From: Micromonospora chalcea
GTDB taxonomy: Bacteria; Actinomycetota; Actinomycetes; Mycobacteriales; Micromonosporaceae
Assembly (NCBI RefSeq): GCF_002926165.1
Contig: NZ_MAGP01000067.1
Coordinates: 1-64,000 of the forward strand
Reading direction: 5' to 3'
DNA length: 64,000 nt
Both the position numbers and the translations under genes were made by a program. This document shows positions 49,861-59,027 of this stretch, one piece after another. Every line of letters starts with the position of its first letter. Positions within the stretch are counted from its first letter, which is position 1. The notes beneath the pieces are model-generated. The model was not told where the DNA came from, ran no database searches, and saw nothing but the letters and a program-made list of their open reading frames with translations.

Positions 49861-49886
49861 ATGTATGCTCACATCGCTATGTATGC
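49861..49886 (-). promoter_or_regulatory. AT-rich direct repeats upstream of the CDF gene
   Basis: ATGTATGC occurs at 49861-49868 and 49879-49886, 18 bases apart. This is the only AT-rich stretch in the gap between the CDF gene and the helicase gene. It probably is the CDF promoter and possibly a metal-sensor site. Confidence 0.4.
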
Positions 49887-49918
49887 AAGTGAACTGTGGG
49901 TGGCGCGGGCGTGGCCCC

Positions 49919-52033
49919 TCACCCCACCGGGTCGAGCGTGGTGAGGCGCTGGGTCGCCCGGGACAGCGCCACGTAGAGCGTGCGCACGCCCGAGCCCGGA
50001 TCGGCCCGGATCTCGCTCGGCGCCACCAGCACCACGCCGTCGTACTCCATGCCCTTGGCCTGGAGGCTGGTCACCACCTGGAGCCGGCCCGCGCCGAGCG
50101 CGCCCAGCCAGCCGGCCACCTCGTCCCGGCGCGGCACCGGCGTGATCACGCCGACGGTGCCCTCCACCTGGCCGAGCAGCGCCTCGGCCGCCTCGACGGT
50201 GGCCGCCGGCAGCTCGGCGGCGGGCACCGTGCGCTCGACCGGCGGAACGCCGGTGGACCGGACCGCGTCGGGCAGCGGCAGATCCGGGTAGAGCCGGCGG
50301 ATCTCCGCCGCCGCCACCGCGAAGATCTCCGCCGAGTTGCGGTAGTTGGTGGTCAGCTCGTAGCGGTGCCGCTTGCGCCGGCCCAGCGCCTGGTCCCGGG
50401 CCCGGTCCAGCTCCTGCGGGTCGCCGGTCCAGGCGGTCTGCGCCGGGTCACCGACCACCGTCCAGGACGCCAGCCGCCCGCGCCGGCCGATCATCCGCCA
50501 CTGCATCGGCGAGACGTCCTGCGACTCGTCCACCACCACGTGCGCGTAGTCGCGGTAGTCGGCCGGACGCTCCCGCGCCGCCGCGCGGGCGGCGCGCTGC
50601 CGATCGGCGTACGTGCTCAGCTCGCGCACGCCACCGGCGAGCTGGTACGGGTCGCGCTTGGGCCGGGCCCGCTGCACCGGCTTGCCCAGCAGCGCGTCCA
50701 GCTCGTCCAGCAGCGCGATGTCCGCCACCGTCAGCCCGTCGGTCGCGAGCGTGCGGTACGCCTGCCCGAGCAACCGGATCTCGGCCGAGGAGAGGATCCC
50801 CCCGGCGTAGCGGCGCAGCCGGTCCGGGCGGGCCAGCCAGTCCAGCACGTGCCGGGGGTGCAGCCGGGGCCACCACGCCTTGAGGAACTCGCGGAACTCC
50901 GGCCGCTCGATGATCTCGTCCTCGAACGCGGGCTGCTCCGGCAGCCGGCCCACCCGCAGCGTGCGGGCCTGCGCGTAGAGCGCGGCGAGCACCGCGTCGA
51001 ACGCCGCCCGGCGTACCTCGTTGCGGCGCGCGCCCCGGGCCAGCGTCCGGTCCCGGATCGCGTCCAGCGCGGGGCGCTCCAGGCGCAGCAGCTCACCCCG
51101 GTACAGCAGGCGCAGCTCGGCGGGGGAGTCCGGCACCGCGTCGCGGACCGCGCGTTCCAGCACCCGGCGCATCCGCAGCGAGCCCTTCACCGCCGCCACG
51201 TCCGGCGGGTCGGTCCGCGACGCGGACAGGCCGGGGAAGAGCGAGCCGAGCGAGTGCAGCGTGGCGGTCTCCTCGCCCAGTGAGGGCAGCACCGAGGCGA
51301 TGTACTCGACGAACACGCCGGACGGGCCGACCACCAGGATGCCGCCGCCGGCGTACCGGGCCCGGTCGGAGTAGAGCAGGTACGCGGCCCGGTGCAGCGC
51401 CACCGCCGTCTTGCCGGTCCCCGGGCCGCCGGAGACGATCGTGACGCCGTTGCCGGGGGAGCGGATCGCCTCGTCCTGCTCGCGCTGGATGGTGGCGACG
51501 ATGTCGCGCATGCCCCGGCCGGTGGCCCGGGACAACGTGGCCAGCAGCGCCCCGTCACCGACCACCGCCATGTCCGGCGGCGCGGCCTCCGGGTCCAGCA
51601 GGTCGTCCTCGATCCGGGTGACCTTCTCCGAGGCCGACTGGATCGTGCGCCGGCGCACCACGCCGCGCGGCTCGGCGGGCGTGGCCTGGTAGAACGCGGC
51701 GGCGGCGGGCGCCCGCCAGTCCACCACCAGCGTCTCCGCGTCCACGCCCCGCACGCCCAGGCGGCCGACGTGCAGCACCTGCCCGGTACGCAGGTCCAGC
51801 CGCCCGAACACCAGCCCCTCGTGCTCGGCGTCCAGCACGTGCCGGCGCTGGGCGGCGTGGAAGACCATCGCGTCCCGCTCGACCAGCGCGCCGAAGTTGC
51901 CGACCCGGGCCAGCCGGTAGCCCTCCCGCTCGGCGTCGGCCGCCGACCGGCGCAGTTCGGCCAGCCGGGCGTACACCCGGTCGAGGTGGCGCTGCTCGGC
52001 GGCGATCTCCCGGTCCAGCGTGGTCTGGTCGGT
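49919..52033 (-). CDS. HelD-like UvrD-family helicase/RNA polymerase-associated ATPase
   Basis: SF1 protein of 704 aa. An N-terminal coiled-coil arm (REIAAEQRHLDRVYARLAELRR) is followed by Walker A VSGGPGTGKT (Lys209) and the DEXQ-type Walker B VVDESQDVSPMQW; late motifs include LTTNYRNSAEI and LQAKGMEYDGVVLV. The coiled-coil arm and length match HelD, which removes stalled RNA polymerase; actinobacterial relatives (HelR) give rifamycin tolerance. The TTG at 52033 is chosen for AGGAG 7-8 bases upstream. Confidence 0.88.
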   Translation of the reverse strand, partial: TDQTTLDREIAAEQRHLDRVYARLAELRRSAADAEREGYRLARVGNFGALVERDAMVFHAAQRRHVLDAEHEGLVFGRLDLRTGQVLHVGRLGVRGVDAETLVVDWRAPAAAAFYQATPAEPRGVVRRRTIQSASEKVTRIEDDLLDPEAAPPDMAVVGDGALLATLSRATGRGMRDIVATIQREQDEAIRSPGNGVTIVSGGPGTGKTAVALHRAAYLLYSDRARYAGGGILVVGPSGVFVEYIASVLPSLGEETATLHSLGSLFPGLSASRTDPPDVAAVKGSLRMRRVLERAVRDAVPDSPAELRLLYRGELLRLERPALDAIRDRTLARGARRNEVRRAAFDAVLAALYAQARTLRVGRLPEQPAFEDEIIERPEFREFLKAWWPRLHPRHVLDWLARPDRLRRYAGGILSSAEIRLLGQAYRTLATDGLTVADIALLDELDALLGKPVQRARPKRDPYQLAGGVRELSTYADRQRAARAAARERPADYRDYAHVVVDESQDVSPMQWRMIGRRGRLASWTVVGDPAQTAWTGDPQELDRARDQALGRRKRHRYELTTNYRNSAEIFAVAAAEIRRLYPDLPLPDAVRSTGVPPVERTVPAAELPAATVEAAEALLGQVEGTVGVITPVPRRDEVAGWLGALGAGRLQVVTSLQAKGMEYDGVVLVAPSEIRADPGSGVRTLYVALSRATQRLTTLDPVG

Positions 52034-52088
52034 CAACGCGGATGCTCCTGTGGTCGGACGGCACGACGGGCTGAATGAGGGTACGGGC

Positions 52089-52111
52089 CCCCGGCAACCG
52101 CAGCGCCGGGG
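52089..52111. promoter_or_regulatory. Inverted repeat upstream of the helicase gene
   Basis: CCCCGGC (52089-52095) and GCCGGGG (52105-52111) flank nine bases, 56 bases upstream of the TTG. It could be an operator. It is not a clear match to the rifamycin-associated element placed before many HelR genes. Confidence 0.4.
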
Positions 52112-52160
52112 CATGCCGTCCGCGTGGCGTACGTCAGTGCCGTTCCGGAGCGGGAGACGC

Positions 52161-53066
52161 TCAGAGGCGGGCCGCCGGACGGCCGGTCAGCACCCGGTCC
52201 AGCACCCCGGCCACGGCGTCGTTCACCTGGTCCGGGCGCTCCATCATCAGCATGTGACCGGCGCCCGGGCAGACGGTCAGCTCCGTGGTGGGCAGCGCCG
52301 CCGAGATCGACTCGGCGCACGGCGGCGGGGTGAGCCGGTCCCGGTCCCCGACCAGCGCGGCGGCCGGCAGCCCGCCCAGCGCGGCGAGCGTCTCCAGCCG
52401 GTGCTGCGCCCCGATCGAGGCGCGGAACCCGCCGATCGAGCGCAGCGTGGCCCGGGCCACCGCCGAGGTGACCAGCCGGATGTCCGCGGGGTCGCAGCGG
52501 TCGCCGAACAGCATCCAGCGGATGCTCGGGCGCAGCGCGCGCAGCAGGGCGTGCGGTGGCCGCCAGCCGCCGCACCGGGCCAGCACCCCGGCGCCGGTGG
52601 TCTCGGCGAGCCGGATCAACCTCGTGATGCGGGGGGACAGGCCGTAGACGGTGTGCGTGTGCCCCTCGGCGGTGGTCGAGACGAAGACCAGCCCGGCGGT
52701 ACGCGCCGCGAACCGGTCGGCGTGGCGGTGGGCGTACTCCATCACCGTCATTCCGCCCATCGAGTGCCCGACCAGCACGATCGGCCCGGACGGGGCGATC
52801 TCGTCGACCACGGTGGCGAGGTCGTCGCCGAGCTGGGCGAGCGTGGCGTCGCGCAGCGCCAGGCAGCTCGACCGGCCGTGGCCGCGCGCGTCGTAGGTGA
52901 CCAGGCGGACCCGGTCGCCGAACCGTTCCCGCAGCTCGGCGACCTGACGGTGCCAGCTGCGGCCGTCGAGCGTCCAGCCGTGCAGCATCAGCACGGTGAC
53001 CTCGGCGTCGACCGGCCCGGTGACCGTCACGTGCAGGCGTACACCGTCCGGAAGCCGCAGTTCCAT
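52161..53066 (-). CDS. Alpha/beta hydrolase
   Basis: Serine hydrolase of 301 aa. HGWTLDGRSWHRQV forms the oxyanion loop, GHSMGG the nucleophile elbow, GDRDRLTPP the Asp and GAGHMLMME the His. This is the fold of lactonases, esterases and haloperoxidase-like enzymes; the substrate is unknown. The ATG at 53066 is preceded by GGGGTGGG and gives the usual start ELRLPDGVRLHV; the frame is open to 53138. Confidence 0.88.
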   Translation of the reverse strand: MELRLPDGVRLHVTVTGPVDAEVTVLMLHGWTLDGRSWHRQVAELRERFGDRVRLVTYDARGHGRSSCLALRDATLAQLGDDLATVVDEIAPSGPIVLVGHSMGGMTVMEYAHRHADRFAARTAGLVFVSTTAEGHTHTVYGLSPRITRLIRLAETTGAGVLARCGGWRPPHALLRALRPSIRWMLFGDRCDPADIRLVTSAVARATLRSIGGFRASIGAQHRLETLAALGGLPAAALVGDRDRLTPPPCAESISAALPTTELTVCPGAGHMLMMERPDQVNDAVAGVLDRVLTGRPAARL

Positions 53067-53231
53067 GTCGCCCACCCCCGAGCCGTCCGGTTCGCGTCCA
53101 CCGGATGTCCCGGCGGTGACACCGGCGTTACCCGCCATGACACCACGGCAACCGGGGCGGGGAGAAGATTCGCGTCCGCCGGCGATCCGCCACCGGTGAG
53201 GTGACGCTGCTGCCGCAGGAGCAGACGCGAA

Positions 53232-53261
53232 ACCGCCCGCCGGGTGATCCCGGCGGGCGGT
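53232..53261 (-). terminator. Hairpin terminator
   Basis: Perfect 13-bp stem (53232-53244 with 53249-53261), loop TGAT. It lies 24 bases beyond the stop of the 109-aa gene, which is transcribed leftwards. Confidence 0.8.
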
Positions 53262-53285
53262 CGCGGTGGTGCGGGTGAAGGGCGC

Positions 53286-53615
53286 TCAGCCCTCGAAGAC
53301 GCCGGCCTCGACCAGGCGCTTCTCGGTGGCCTCCCAGCCGTGGTCCGGGTGGGCGGCGGCGAGGCCGTTGATCTCAGCCCGGATCTTGGTGGCGTGGCCG
53401 GCGGCGGCCAGCACCCGGATCTCCTCGACGAAGGCCTCGGAGTCGGTGCGCAGGTGCACGGTCTTGCCGTTGGTCAGGTTGCGCACGTAGGCGTGCTTGC
53501 CGCCGTTGAGCGGGATCAGGTACTTGAACTCGCCCAGCACGCTGAGGGCGCCACCCTGGCCAGCCTGGCCGGCCCGGACTGACGCGCGCGCGGTCTTAGA
53601 GGTGTTGCTCGCCAC
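53286..53615 (-). CDS. Conserved hypothetical protein, 109 aa
   Basis: Unrecognised soluble protein. A Ser/Ala/Gly-rich start leads to beta-strand sequence FKYLIPLNGGKHAYVRNL with TNGKTVHLRTDSEAFVEEI and a helical C-terminal half (GWEATEKRLVEAGVF). The GTG at 53615 has AAGGAG seven bases upstream. It has its own strong terminator, suggesting abundant expression. No function is assigned. Confidence 0.8.
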   Translation of the reverse strand: MASNTSKTARASVRAGQAGQGGALSVLGEFKYLIPLNGGKHAYVRNLTNGKTVHLRTDSEAFVEEIRVLAAAGHATKIRAEINGLAAAHPDHGWEATEKRLVEAGVFEG

Positions 53616-53946
53616 GGAGGTACTCCTTGCAGACGTACGGTGGGGACGGAAGGCCGTCCGGGGGCTGTGCGAGTGACGCCCGGGTTGAGCGCCTGCCCGC
53701 GAAGATGTACGGCGGCACACAGAACCGCCCAGAGAACTGTACACGACCGCGACACCTGGCTGGTCGTCGCGGCGTCAGAGGGCACAACCGGCTCCACCTC
53801 CCGGGTATTTCCCGCCGGCTGGGACCGGCGAATTTTCCGATTCGCTGGCGCACCACCAGCCACACGGGTCATCATGTGTGTCCAGGTACCACTCGGTAGG
53901 ACGAGGTCGTAGGGGAAGACGCACCTCGGCTCACCGGGAGGTCACC
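53616..53946. other. Divergent intergenic region
   Basis: 331 bases between the 109-aa gene and the DUF3145 gene. AT content is higher around 53800-53880, where promoters for both directions are expected. No supported gene or clear operator was found. Confidence 0.6.
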
Positions 53947-54438
53947 GTGCCAACGCGTGGCGTCGTATACGTCCACTCGACCCCGCTCGCCGTGTGCTCG
54001 CACGTCGAGTGGGCGATCGCGCGCGTCCTCGCCGCGCCGGTCAACCTGCACTGGACGGCGCAGCCCGCCGATCCGGGCGCTCGTCGCGCCGAGTGCGGCT
54101 GGACCGGCAGCCCGGGGACCGGCGCGGAGCTGGCCGCTGCCCTCCGGCAGTGGCCCATGATCCGTTTCGAGGTCACCGAGGAACCCAGTCCCGGCGTCGA
54201 CGGCGAGCGTTTCATGTACGTACCGGGCCGGGGCCTGTTCCGGGCCGCCGTCGGCGCGGCCGGTGACATCCAGCTCGGCGAGGACCGGCTGCGCAGCCTG
54301 ATGGCCGCCGCGCGCAGCCCGGAGGCGCTCGCCCACGCGCTGGACAAGGCGCTGGGCACCGCCTGGGACGCCGAACTGGAGCCCTACCGTTACGCCGGCG
54401 ACGGCGCCCCGGTGACGCTGCTCACCCGGGTCGGGTGA
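53947..54438 (+). CDS. DUF3145 protein
   Basis: Conserved actinobacterial protein of 163 aa of unknown function. The family start TRGVVYVHSTPLAVCSHVEWA and the end WDAELEPYRYAGDGAPVTLL are present. In Streptomyces the gene lies next to the fabD-fabH-acpP-fabF cluster; here it is about 2 kb away, separated by a GH3 gene and a small gene. The GTG at 53947 follows GGAGG. Confidence 0.93.
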   Translation: MPTRGVVYVHSTPLAVCSHVEWAIARVLAAPVNLHWTAQPADPGARRAECGWTGSPGTGAELAAALRQWPMIRFEVTEEPSPGVDGERFMYVPGRGLFRAAVGAAGDIQLGEDRLRSLMAAARSPEALAHALDKALGTAWDAELEPYRYAGDGAPVTLLTRVG

Positions 54439-54462
54439 CGGCGGCCGAGTTGCCCCGATACG

Positions 54463-56196
54463 GTGGGCCGCGTGTCGATTTCCCCGCGGCGCTCCGCCGT
54501 CGCGCTCGCCGCACTGACCGCGCTGCTCGTCTCCGGGTGCTCGGACGGGCCGGACCGGCCCCGTCCCACCCCGACGAGTCCGGCGCCGTCGTCGGCCGCG
54601 CCCGCGCCGAGCGAGTCCCCGGCCGCTGACCCGGCCGCCCGCGCCGCCGCGCTGGTCGGCACGCTGAGCGACGAGGACCTGGTCGGGCAGGTGCTGATGC
54701 CGTACGCCTACGGCAGCTCGGCCACCGAGGTCTCGGCCGGCTCGGCGGCCGGCAACCGCGCGCTGGCCGGCGTCGACACCCCCGCCGAGATGGTGGCGAA
54801 GTACCGGCTCGGCGGCGTCATCCTGGTCGGCTTCAGCGCCGACGACCCCACCTCCGGCAACCAGGCCACCACGAACGTCGACAACCCGAAGCAGGTCCGG
54901 GCGCTCACCGACGGGCTGCGCGCCGCCGCCGGCAAGCTGCCCGCCGGCGCCGCGCCGTTCCTGATCGGCACCGACCAGGAGTACGGCGTGGTCACCCGGA
55001 TCACCGACGGCGTGACGCTGCTGCCCAGCCCGCTCGCGGCCGGCGCCGCCGGGAACCCGGCGCTGACCGAGGCCGCCTGGCGGGCCGCCGGGGCCGAGCT
55101 GGCCGCGATGGGCATCAACCTCGACTTCGCCCCGGTCGCCGACGTGCTCGTCACCCGCAGCACGGTGATCGGCTCCCGGTCCTTCGGCGCGGACCCGGCG
55201 ACCGCGTCCCCCCAGGTGGCCGGCGCGGTACGCGGCCTGCAGGCCGAGGGCGTCGGCGCGGCGGTCAAGCACTTCCCCGGGCACGGCCTGAGCGCCGAGG
55301 ACTCGCACACCGAGCTGCCCGTGATCAAGCAGTCCCGCGCCGATCTGGACCGGATCGCGTTCCCGCCGTTCCGGGCCGGGATCGGCGCCGGGGCCATGGC
55401 GGTGATGTCGGCCCACCTGGACGTGAAGGCGGTCGACCCGGGCACCCCCGCCACGTTCTCCCGCAAGCTGCTCACCGACGTGCTGCGCGGCCAGCTCGGC
55501 TTCCAGGGCGTGGTGATCACCGACGGGATGAACATGGCCCCGGCCAAGAAGTGGTCACCCGGTGAGGCGGCCGTGCGCGCGCTCAACGCCGGCAACGACC
55601 TCATCCTGATGACGCCGAACGTCACCCAGGCGTACGACGGGCTGCGCGCCGCGCTCAAGGACGGCTCGCTGCCCCGCGCCCGCCTGGTCGAGGCGGTCAC
55701 CCGGGTGCTCACCATGAAGTTCCGGCTGGCCGGGCGGGACACGCCCGCGCTGTCCACGCTCGACGGCGCCGACCACCGCAAGGCCGCCGACGACCTGGCC
55801 ACCGCCGCGGTGACTGTGCTGCGCGGCAAGTGCGGCGGCGCGGTGACCGGACCGGTCAGCGTGACCTCCTCCGGTGGCCGGGAGCGCACCCGCAAGCTGC
55901 TGACCGAGGCGCTCACCGCGGCCGGCGTCAAGGTGGTGCCCTCCGGCGGCACGGTGGTGCACCTGGTCGGGTACGGCGACGGCGCGAAGGACCTGCGCGC
56001 CGACGCAGCCGTGACGGTGGCGATGGACACGCCGTACGTGCTGTCCGGGGCGAAGTCCCCGACGCTGATGGCGACCTACTCGTCCACCCGGGCCTCGATG
56101 AACGGCCTCGCCGCGGTGCTCGCCGGCAAGGCCCGCCCGGGCGGCCGCTCCCCGGTGCCGGTCTCCGGCCTGCCCGCCACCACCTGCCGCACCTGA
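54463..56196 (+). CDS. GH3 beta-N-acetylhexosaminidase-like lipoprotein
   Basis: Exported lipoprotein of 577 aa. The lipobox LVSGC gives lipidated Cys26, followed by a Pro/Ser/Ala linker. The catalytic domain is GH3 (NagZ-like): KHFPGHG (from Lys269), the general acid/base His282 in EDSHTELP and the nucleophile Asp354 in VVITDGMNM. The C-terminal 190 residues form a second alpha/beta domain that single-domain NagZ proteins lack. It should remove N-acetylglucosamine from muropeptides outside the cell membrane. It begins 24 bases after DUF3145. Confidence 0.9.
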   Translation: MGRVSISPRRSAVALAALTALLVSGCSDGPDRPRPTPTSPAPSSAAPAPSESPAADPAARAAALVGTLSDEDLVGQVLMPYAYGSSATEVSAGSAAGNRALAGVDTPAEMVAKYRLGGVILVGFSADDPTSGNQATTNVDNPKQVRALTDGLRAAAGKLPAGAAPFLIGTDQEYGVVTRITDGVTLLPSPLAAGAAGNPALTEAAWRAAGAELAAMGINLDFAPVADVLVTRSTVIGSRSFGADPATASPQVAGAVRGLQAEGVGAAVKHFPGHGLSAEDSHTELPVIKQSRADLDRIAFPPFRAGIGAGAMAVMSAHLDVKAVDPGTPATFSRKLLTDVLRGQLGFQGVVITDGMNMAPAKKWSPGEAAVRALNAGNDLILMTPNVTQAYDGLRAALKDGSLPRARLVEAVTRVLTMKFRLAGRDTPALSTLDGADHRKAADDLATAAVTVLRGKCGGAVTGPVSVTSSGGRERTRKLLTEALTAAGVKVVPSGGTVVHLVGYGDGAKDLRADAAVTVAMDTPYVLSGAKSPTLMATYSSTRASMNGLAAVLAGKARPGGRSPVPVSGLPATTCRT

Positions 56197-56253
56197 CCGC
56201 CGCCGCCGGTAACTCGGGTGCGGCCCGGGGCGGCCGGCTGGCAGGGTGGCGCC

Positions 56254-56472
56254 ATGGGAGAGGCAGCACAGGGATTCCGGTACGTCGAGCGCGCCGACGG
56301 CACGGTGGTGATCACGCATCACGGCCGGGTCGCGAGCACGCTTCGCGGCGGCCGGGCGGCGCAGTTCCTGGCCGAGGTCGACGACGATCCGCAGCTGGCC
56401 ATGGCCCGGTGGACCGGCAACTACCGGCGGGGCAACGAGCGCACCGCCCGCCTACACCCCCGCAACCGCTGA
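56254..56472 (+). CDS. Conserved small protein, 72 aa
   Basis: Unrecognised protein: GFRYVERADGTVVITHHGRVASTLRG forms a beta hairpin, followed by RAAQFLAEV and an Arg-rich tail. Similar short proteins occur widely in Micromonospora-type genomes. A large terminator follows 4 bases after the stop. Confidence 0.75.
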   Translation: MGEAAQGFRYVERADGTVVITHHGRVASTLRGGRAAQFLAEVDDDPQLAMARWTGNYRRGNERTARLHPRNR

Positions 56473-56475
56473 GGT

Positions 56476-56529
56476 GTAAGGAAGGGCCCCTTCTTAACAG
56501 CCGACTGTTAAGAAGGGGCCCTTCCTTAC
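56476..56529. terminator. Bidirectional terminator with 25-bp perfect stem
   Basis: Arms 56476-56500 and 56505-56529 with loop CCGA. The stem is AT-rich at base and top (GTAAGGAA; CTTAACAG) and has the AAGGGCCCC core. It ends both the 72-aa gene and fabF, whose stop codon lies 2 bases away. Confidence 0.93.
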
Positions 56530-56530
56530 G

Positions 56531-57757
56531 TCAGGGGCGGGTGAAGACCAGCGCCACGTTGTGCCCGCCGAAGCCGAACGCGTTGTTCAGCGCCGCCGGG
56601 ATCTCCATGTGCCGCGCCTTGTGCGCGGCGACGTCCAGGGTGAGGCCCTCGTCCGGGTCGTCCAGGTTGATCGTCGGCGGGATCACGCCGTCCCGGATGG
56701 CCAGGATGGTGGCGATCGACTCCAGCGCGCCTGCCGCGCCGAGCAGGTGCCCGGTCATCGACTTGGTGGCGGTGAGCACCGGGTGGTCGCCGACCGCCTG
56801 GCGCAGCGCGCCGATCTCCAGCATGTCCCCGACCGGGGTCGAGGTGGCGTGCGCGTTGACGTGCACGATGTCGGTACGGGCCACGTCCGCGTCGGCGACC
56901 GCCCGGGCGATGGCCCGGATCGCGCCCTCGCCCTCGGCGTGCGGCTGCACGATGTCGTACGCGTCCGAGGTGATCCCCGCGCCGGCCAGGCGCGCGTACA
57001 CCCGGGCGCCCCGGGCGGCGGCGTGGTCGGCGCGCTCCAGGATCACCACGCCCGCGCCCTCACCGAGGACGAAGCCGTCGCGACCGGAGTCCCACGGCCG
57101 GGAGGCCCGCTCCGGCTCGTCGTTGCGGGTCGACATGGCCCGCATCGAGCTGAAGCCGGCGATCGGCAGCGGGTGGATGACCGCCTCGGTGCCGCCGGCC
57201 ACCACCACGTCGGCCCGGCCGGCGCGGATGATGTCCAGACCCAGCGCGATCGCCTCCGCGCCGGTCGCGCAGGCGCTGGCCACGGTGTGCACGCCGGCCT
57301 TGGCGCCCAGCTCCAGCCCGACCCAGGCGGCCGGACCGTTCGGCATCAGCATCGGGATGGTGTGCGGGGAGACCCGCCGCGGGCCCGACTTCTCCAGGAT
57401 GTCGTCCTGGGCGAGCAGGGTGGTGGCGCCGCCGATGCCCGAGCCGACGCTGACCGCCAGGCGCTCCGGGTCCGGCCCGGCCTCGGCCAGCCCGGCGTCG
57501 GCCCACGCCTGCCGGGCGGCGATGATGGCGATGGCCTCCGAGCGGTCCAGCCGGCGCAGCTTCACCCGGTCCAGCACCTCGGACGGGTCCACCGCCAGCT
57601 GGGCGGCGATCCGGACGGGCAGGTCCGCCGCCCACTCCTGGGTGAGCGCACTCACCCCGGAGCGGCCGGCGAGCATGGCGTCCCAGGTCGACGCGACGTC
57701 CCCGCCGAGCGGGGTCGTCGCGCCGAGCCCGGTGACGACGACGTCGGGACGACTCAT
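56531..57757 (-). CDS. fabF: 3-oxoacyl-ACP synthase II
   Basis: Condensing enzyme of type II fatty-acid synthesis, 408 aa, elongating acyl-ACP with malonyl-ACP. The active site is Cys163 (SACATG), His303 (NAHATSTPVGD) and His337 (KSMTGHLLGAAG) with Lys332. Last gene of the fabD-fabH-acpP-fabF operon, 2 bases after acpP. Confidence 0.97.
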   Translation of the reverse strand: MSRPDVVVTGLGATTPLGGDVASTWDAMLAGRSGVSALTQEWAADLPVRIAAQLAVDPSEVLDRVKLRRLDRSEAIAIIAARQAWADAGLAEAGPDPERLAVSVGSGIGGATTLLAQDDILEKSGPRRVSPHTIPMLMPNGPAAWVGLELGAKAGVHTVASACATGAEAIALGLDIIRAGRADVVVAGGTEAVIHPLPIAGFSSMRAMSTRNDEPERASRPWDSGRDGFVLGEGAGVVILERADHAAARGARVYARLAGAGITSDAYDIVQPHAEGEGAIRAIARAVADADVARTDIVHVNAHATSTPVGDMLEIGALRQAVGDHPVLTATKSMTGHLLGAAGALESIATILAIRDGVIPPTINLDDPDEGLTLDVAAHKARHMEIPAALNNAFGFGGHNVALVFTRP

Positions 57758-57759
57758 GA

Positions 57760-57999
57760 TCAGGACTGCGCCTCGATGTAGCTGACCGCGTCACCGACCG
57801 TCTTGAGGTTCTGCACCTCGTTGTCCGGGATCTTGACGCCGAACTTCTCCTCGGCCGCCACCACGACCTCCACCATGGAGAGCGAGTCGACGTCGAGGTC
57901 GTCGGTGAAGGACTTCCCCTCGGCCACGTCGTCCGGGTTCACCCCGGCAACCTCTTCGAGGATCTCGGCGAGGCCGGCGGTGATCTCGTCACGGGTCAT
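57760..57999 (-). CDS. acpP: Acyl carrier protein
   Basis: Carrier protein of 79 aa. Ser39 in DLDVDSLSMVEVV receives 4'-phosphopantetheine. It carries growing chains between FabD, FabH and FabF encoded around it. An 83-bp gap with a small hairpin separates it from fabH. Confidence 0.97.
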   Translation of the reverse strand: MTRDEITAGLAEILEEVAGVNPDDVAEGKSFTDDLDVDSLSMVEVVVAAEEKFGVKIPDNEVQNLKTVGDAVSYIEAQS

Positions 58000-58030
58000 T
58001 ACGGTTGGTTCCTCTCATCGGGGGTTACCG

Positions 58031-58051
58031 GTGACCGGCGTCGCCGGTCAC
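58031..58051 (-). promoter_or_regulatory. Intra-operon hairpin between fabH and acpP
   Basis: GTGACCGGC and its complement (9-bp stem, loop GTC) in the only long gap of the operon. It may adjust the ACP level by mRNA processing or stabilisation, since ACP is needed in excess. Inference only. Confidence 0.4.
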
Positions 58052-58082
58052 GCGCCTCGGCGCGTTCGCGCCCGAGGGGGTC

Positions 58083-59027
58083 TCAGGGGCAGCGCACGAC
58101 CTGACCGGCGTAGGTCAGGCCGCCGCCGAAGCCGAACAGCAGGACCGGGGCGCCCGAGGGCACCTCGCGCCGCTCGACCAGCTTCGACAGGGCCAGCGGG
58201 ATGCTCGCCGCCGACGTGTTGCCGGACTCGACGATGTCCTTGGCGATGATCGCGTCCGGAATGTTCAGCCGCTTCGCGATGCCGTCGATGATCCGGCCGT
58301 TGGCCTGGTGCGGCACGAACGCGGCCAGCTCCGACGGGGCCACGCCGGCCCGCTCGCAGGCCTGCAGCGCGAGCGGGGCCAGTGCGGTGGTGGCCCAGCG
58401 GAACACCGACTGCCCCTCCTGCGCGATGTACGGCTGCCAGCCCTCGATGCGTACCGCGTCGCTCTTCTCCGGCGCGGAGCCCCAGACCACCGGCCCGATC
58501 CCGGCCGGCTCGTCGTCGGCGGTCGCGGTCACCACGGCCGCCCCGGCGCCGTCGGCGAAGATGATGCAGGTCGAGCGGTCGGTCCAGTCGGTGAAGTCGG
58601 AGAGCTTCTCGGCGCCGACGACGATCGCGTTGCGCGCCGCGCCGGCCCGGATCGCGTGGTCCACGGTACCCAGCCCGTACGCGAAGCCGGAGCAGGCGGT
58701 GTTGAGGTCGTACGCGGCCGGCGCGGTGACGCCGAGCTTCGCCGCGACCCGGCAGGCCACGTTGGGACTGCGGTCCACCGACGAGCAGGTGGCCACCACG
58801 ACCATGTCGATGTCGGCGGCGGTGAGGCCGGAGTTGGCGAGCGCCTTGCCGGCGGCGGCGGTGGCCATGTCGGCGACCGTCTCGTCGCCCGCGATCCGCC
58901 GGGTGGCGATGCCGACCCGGTCCCGGATCCATTCGTCGCTGGTGTCCACCATCTGCGCGATCTCGTCGTTCGTGACGACGCGGGAGGGCTGGTAGTGCCC
59001 CATCGCGACGATCCGGCTGCCGGCCAT
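58083..59027 (-). CDS. fabH: 3-oxoacyl-ACP synthase III
   Basis: Initiating condensing enzyme of 314 aa that joins an acyl-CoA starter to malonyl-ACP. Catalytic residues are Cys112 (TACSGF), His240 (PHQANGRI) and Asn270 (SGNTSAAS). Its ATG directly follows the fabD TAA. It sets the branched or straight starter choice typical of actinobacterial lipids. Confidence 0.97.
   Translation of the reverse strand: MAGSRIVAMGHYQPSRVVTNDEIAQMVDTSDEWIRDRVGIATRRIAGDETVADMATAAAGKALANSGLTAADIDMVVVATCSSVDRSPNVACRVAAKLGVTAPAAYDLNTACSGFAYGLGTVDHAIRAGAARNAIVVGAEKLSDFTDWTDRSTCIIFADGAGAAVVTATADDEPAGIGPVVWGSAPEKSDAVRIEGWQPYIAQEGQSVFRWATTALAPLALQACERAGVAPSELAAFVPHQANGRIIDGIAKRLNIPDAIIAKDIVESGNTSAASIPLALSKLVERREVPSGAPVLLFGFGGGLTYAGQVVRCP

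Noticed and set aside
52089..52111. Rifamycin-associated element before the helicase
   Set aside because: The dyad has different arms and spacing from the 19-bp element I know; kept only as a generic inverted repeat.
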